NCBI GenBank assembly: GCA_964420455.1
Contig: CAYQTO010000157.1
Location: forward strand, 1-8,925
Origin: CAYQTO01 sp964420455
Lineage (GTDB): Bacteria; Sumerlaeota; Sumerlaeia; SLMS01
DNA length: 8,925 nucleotides
Direction of reading: 5' to 3'
Under the pieces are notes generated by a model. It had not been told where the DNA came from. It saw nothing but the letters and a program-made list of their open reading frames with translations, and made no database searches. Of this stretch, positions 6,068 through 8,925 are shown piece by piece. Within the stretch, counting starts at the first letter, position 1, and each line of letters opens with the position of its first letter. Made by a program: the position numbers and the translations under genes.

Positions 6068-7717
6068 TTATTTGGGCAGCCGGTATTCCGGCAGGGCGCC
6101 GAAGTCGAAGGTGATCGAGAGCTGTTGGGCGATTGCGGTGAGGAGCGTGCCGCGGCTGCGCTCGAGTTCGATAAGCCCCCGCTGGTAGTCGACGAGTGCC
6201 CGGACCTCCGCCACCTGGGCGGCGGTGAGGTCTTCCTGAAACTCAAGGACGTTGAAGGTCGTCGAGGCGCCGACTTCGAGGCGGCGCTGCTCGGAAGTGA
6301 GCAACTCCTCGGCGGCGCGCACCTGCGCCTTGCTGGCGTCGATCGATTCCTGGGCCGTGCGGATGGTGCGGGTTGCAGCCCGGACCTCCGTCAGGATCGC
6401 CAGTTGGAGGTTCTGAAGGTCCAGCCGGCTCAGGTCGAGGTTCCGGCGGGCCTGACGATAGTCGGCCCGCGCTCGCCTGTTCAGGAGCGGATAGCGGAGC
6501 TCGAGTCCGTAGAAGTAATCCTCGAAACGCGAATCCTGAATGTCCTGAAAGGCATCGGCGGACTGACCGTCGAGCCCGTTCAGGCCGTACTCGGCGACAA
6601 AGTTCAACTCGGGCAGGCGCTGCCACCAGGCCGCGTCCCGGGTCTCCTCCGCAAGCCGTTCCCCGATCCGCACCGCCTCCAGATCGTAGCGGTTCCCGTA
6701 CGCATCATCGATCAGGTTGTTGTCGTCGTACTCGACCTGGAGGTCGTACTCGTCGGGGGTGTCGGAGGGCATTACCGGGCGGTTCCAACGGGAGGGCGTC
6801 TCCGGCCAGTTGAGGAACTGGAGGAGGCGGTCCTGGGCAGCGAGGATGGCGCTCTTGGCCGAGATGACATTGTTGCGCCGCTCGGCCACGCGTGCCTGCG
6901 CCTGAAAAAGGTCCGATCGCGGCGAGGCACCCGTCCGGACACGGACCTCATTGACGCGTTCGAGCTCCAGGGCGGCCTCGAGGGAGGCGCGTTGCACCTC
7001 GAGGTTGCGAATCGCAAAGACCAGTTCCCAGTAGGCTGACATCACGTTGGCCAGCCGGTTTTCGACTTCCTGGCGATAGGCGGCTGAAGCGATCCGTTCC
7101 TGGAGGCGTGCCACCCGAATGCCGAGGTTGGTGACCGTTGGGCCAAAGTTCTTGAGAAGGGGCTGGCTGAGGCGGACGAAGGCCCGCTGGCTCTCGACCG
7201 GGTTGTAGACCTGAAGGGCGGCCCGGGAATCGACGAGGTCGACCTGTGCGGAGGAGAATCCTACGCCGATTCGGCCTCCCGTGGGCAGCAACTGGTTCAG
7301 CGAGACGGAATAGGTATCTACGTTTTCTTCGGCGACAAAGGTCTGGGTCCCGGCGCCGGCAGCTCCAGCGGAGGGGTTGCTGTTCAGCTCGGTTTCCGAG
7401 CGCGAACGCTGGGCCGCCGCGGCAAGTGTCGGGTCGTAGATGCCGAGAGTTCCGTCGACCTCGTCGCTCGCATTTTCAACTTCGAGCCGGCGGATTTCAA
7501 GATCGAGGTTTTGTTCGAAGGTCAGGACGACGACCTCCGCGAGACTCATCTCGACCGGCTCGCCCTCGATTTGAATGCGGGGGGGATCAAGGCGGGGGTC
7601 AGGCGCCGGGGACGGGCTGGGCTGCTGACCGGAGACAGCCGCCACGAGTGCAAGAAGGAGAACAGTCGTTACCGGGAGCGAGGCGAAGCGAGACAAGTTG
7701 GGAGGATCCGTTTCCAT
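6068..7717 (-). CDS. TolC-family outer-membrane efflux protein
   Basis: 549 residues from the ATG at 7717, chosen because it opens a signal peptide (hydrophobic core at about 14-28, likely cleavage near 30). A TTG at 7813 would overlap the upstream gene by 50 bp and hide the signal. Known: TolC/OEP proteins form trimeric channels, a beta-barrel in the outer membrane plus a long alpha-helical tunnel through the periplasm, serving tripartite efflux pumps or type I secretion. Seen: two OEP repeats, about 57-310 and 345-535. Typical marks are YWELVFAIRNLEV (229-241), an SDLFQAQARVAERRN helix (268-282), the barrel-strand-like YFYGLELRYPLLNRRARADY (57 to 76 residues into the second repeat) and a matching LEFQEDLTAAQ near 491-501. 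A Pro-rich stretch follows the signal, and a Gly/Ala insert lies at 114-124. No inner-membrane pump or adaptor gene is adjacent. It is 46 bp after the gene at 7764. Confidence 0.92.
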   Translation of the reverse strand: METDPPNLSRFASLPVTTVLLLALVAAVSGQQPSPSPAPDPRLDPPRIQIEGEPVEMSLAEVVVLTFEQNLDLEIRRLEVENASDEVDGTLGIYDPTLAAAAQRSRSETELNSNPSAGAAGAGTQTFVAEENVDTYSVSLNQLLPTGGRIGVGFSSAQVDLVDSRAALQVYNPVESQRAFVRLSQPLLKNFGPTVTNLGIRVARLQERIASAAYRQEVENRLANVMSAYWELVFAIRNLEVQRASLEAALELERVNEVRVRTGASPRSDLFQAQARVAERRNNVISAKSAILAAQDRLLQFLNWPETPSRWNRPVMPSDTPDEYDLQVEYDDNNLIDDAYGNRYDLEAVRIGERLAEETRDAAWWQRLPELNFVAEYGLNGLDGQSADAFQDIQDSRFEDYFYGLELRYPLLNRRARADYRQARRNLDLSRLDLQNLQLAILTEVRAATRTIRTAQESIDASKAQVRAAEELLTSEQRRLEVGASTTFNVLEFQEDLTAAQVAEVRALVDYQRGLIELERSRGTLLTAIAQQLSITFDFGALPEYRLPK

Positions 7718-7763
7718 GAGAGCGTGTATCAATCCACGCAGGCTCCCGCGGCGTGCGGAAGGA

Positions 7764-8888
7764 TCAACCGGAAACCTGAATCTCGAACTTGTTGTCACCG
7801 ACCTCGCGGACAATACGCAGGGTGGGGAAGGGGCAGCTTTGAATCGCCTCGATGACCTGCTCGCGGCTGGAGGGGGTGCGAATCGTCAGAATCGCCGACT
7901 GATCGAAGGTCTTGCGAACGTCGAGGTCTGTTTCCGGCGCAAGAATCTGGAGCTGTTGGCGGATGATGTTCAGAAGCTCCTCATCGGCCCCGGTCACGAG
8001 AAGCTTGTAGTCCGCCTGCGCCTGCACAACGTCCGGCCAGAACGCCCTGTAGCTGCCGATGAGGTCGTTGCCGATGGTCTCGGTCGCGCGCGTGATGGCG
8101 GTGGTGATGGCCTCGCGGCGGTCGCGGGCGGAGGCCGACCCGGTCGCGCTGCTCGTGGCCAGCACTTCCCCTGTATCCACACGGATCATGTTTACGGTCA
8201 TCTCGCAGTCGTAGAACGCGAAGATGTCGTAGTAGAGTTTGCGTTCTTCGCGGAGCGTGGTGGTGGCCTCGCCGGTGAAAAGGATCTCGATGTTGCGGCG
8301 CTCGGCGGACACGAGGGCCTGCTCGAGTAGGAGGGGATCATCGAGGAGGTTCACGTTGAGTGGGGGGCTGTCGATGGCGCCCTCGTAGGGCTTGAGACCA
8401 CGGATGGTCATCTGGTTGCGGACGATGGCGGAGGAAGCGTCGATGCGATCGCCGTCGAGCCGGTCGTCGAGGAAGACGGCGAACTGGGGGCGGAAGGCCG
8501 GGTCATAGATGAAGCGCTTTTCGCGCATGTCTTCGACCAGCATGGCGTAGTCAATGAAGACGCGGGCGTCGAGTTCCGTCAGGCCGCCGGTAAACTCGTC
8601 CCGGAGGATTTCGACGCCGCTGACGAAGTTGTCGGCGTAGTTTTCCAGATAGCGTTCGAGAAGGTGGTCCGCCCGGAGGAGGACATCGTCGAGAAGTACA
8701 CGACCGGCACTGGCAAGGACCGCCGTCTTCTTGGCGTTCTCAAGAGCGGCTTGCCGCGTCTCGCCCCTCGTGGTGGCCGTTACGGAAACCGTGGAATCAT
8801 TCAGCGGCGTGACGAGGACCGCGCTCGCGGGCATCGCAAGTCCGGCAAGAAGTGCCATGGCCAGAAGGGTACGGAGGAGAACGCTCAT
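7764..8888 (-). CDS. Secreted protein with LPP20/FlgT-like N-terminal domain
   Basis: 374 residues. A clear Sec signal peptide (MSVLLRTLL, hydrophobic core, cleavage after ASA at 23) sends it to the periplasm; there is no lipobox. Residues 34-115 follow the pattern of LPP20 and FlgT N-terminal domains: a beta strand VSVTATTRG, helix RQAALENAKKTAVLASAG, then an NFVSGVEIL strand and ARVFIDYAML strand. A middle region (about 195-280) with ILFTGEA, MIRVDTGEVLATSSATGSA and a long Ala/Thr helix resembles the periplasmic CsgG/FlgT-middle type of fold. The last 80 residues have alternating strands and helices ending at EIQVSG. Known: FlgT-like proteins stabilise flagellar basal bodies and LPP20-like ones are surface lipoproteins; no flagellar gene is in view, so a specific role is not supported. 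Start at the ATG with a weak AGGGG 7 bases upstream. First gene of the minus-strand cluster visible here; its promoter probably lies at or beyond the right edge. Confidence 0.75.
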   Translation of the reverse strand: MSVLLRTLLAMALLAGLAMPASAVLVTPLNDSTVSVTATTRGETRQAALENAKKTAVLASAGRVLLDDVLLRADHLLERYLENYADNFVSGVEILRDEFTGGLTELDARVFIDYAMLVEDMREKRFIYDPAFRPQFAVFLDDRLDGDRIDASSAIVRNQMTIRGLKPYEGAIDSPPLNVNLLDDPLLLEQALVSAERRNIEILFTGEATTTLREERKLYYDIFAFYDCEMTVNMIRVDTGEVLATSSATGSASARDRREAITTAITRATETIGNDLIGSYRAFWPDVVQAQADYKLLVTGADEELLNIIRQQLQILAPETDLDVRKTFDQSAILTIRTPSSREQVIEAIQSCPFPTLRIVREVGDNKFEIQVSG

Positions 8889-8925
8889 GGAGAAACCCCT
8901 GTAGGTTGCAGGACGATCACTTTTC

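Noticed and set aside
6125..7039. 304-codon plus-strand open frame, and smaller ones at 5183-5617 and 7698-8330
   Set aside because: Antisense shadows of the TolC-family, kinase and LPP20/FlgT-like genes. They have no domain pattern or ribosome binding site support.
7718..7813. Upstream TTG start for the TolC-family gene
   Set aside because: It would place 32 basic residues before the signal peptide and overlap the upstream gene by 50 bp. The ATG at 7717 gives a normal signal peptide.
1..8925. CRISPR array, insertion sequence, long direct repeats
   Set aside because: Reading both strands I saw no regularly spaced repeats, terminal inverted repeats or transposase motifs.

Overview
This is a GC-rich bacterial chromosomal segment from a Gram-negative (diderm) organism. 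It carries a TolC-family outer-membrane efflux protein, several secreted proteins with Sec-type signal peptides, a membrane-anchored Hanks-type Ser/Thr kinase and a tRNA-Tyr. Eukaryote-like kinases with an extracytoplasmic domain beside uncharacterised secreted proteins would suit an environmental PVC-like, Sumerlaeota-like or similar uncultivated lineage. That placement is inference, because the window holds no phylogenetic marker beyond trxB and the tRNA. I see no transposase, integrase, CRISPR array or phage gene.

Layout from left to right. Positions 1-1099 (minus) hold the N-terminal 366 codons of a transglutaminase-like protein. The gene runs off the left edge, and the last complete codon is the probable catalytic His. 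It is divergent, across only 28 bp, from a plus-strand gene at 1128-1586 for a YpsA/'molybdenum carrier'-like Rossmann (SLOG-type) protein. That gene converges with an uncharacterised secreted protein (1583-2470, minus), and their stop codons overlap by 4 bp. Next on the minus strand come a strong GC hairpin, trxB (thioredoxin reductase, 2593-3552) and tRNA-Tyr(GTA) (3671-3758).

The right half, 3853-8888, is four minus-strand genes in a row with gaps of 46 to 85 bp, probably one transcription unit. In order of transcription they are a secreted protein with an LPP20/FlgT-like N-terminal pattern, a TolC-family outer-membrane protein, a Ser/Thr kinase with one membrane segment, and a small membrane-anchored coiled-coil protein. 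Three of the four are predicted to be envelope proteins with parts outside the cytoplasm and the fourth sits in the outer membrane, so the cluster looks like an envelope module with its own kinase.

The most notable observation is that the extracytoplasmic C-terminus of the kinase resembles the globular domain of the type II secretion major pseudopilin GspG, including the Trp-Gly and Asp-rich calcium-loop region. A kinase with a pseudopilin-like sensor domain is not a standard architecture that I can name. Most long open frames on the plus strand in this window are antisense shadows caused by high GC content.
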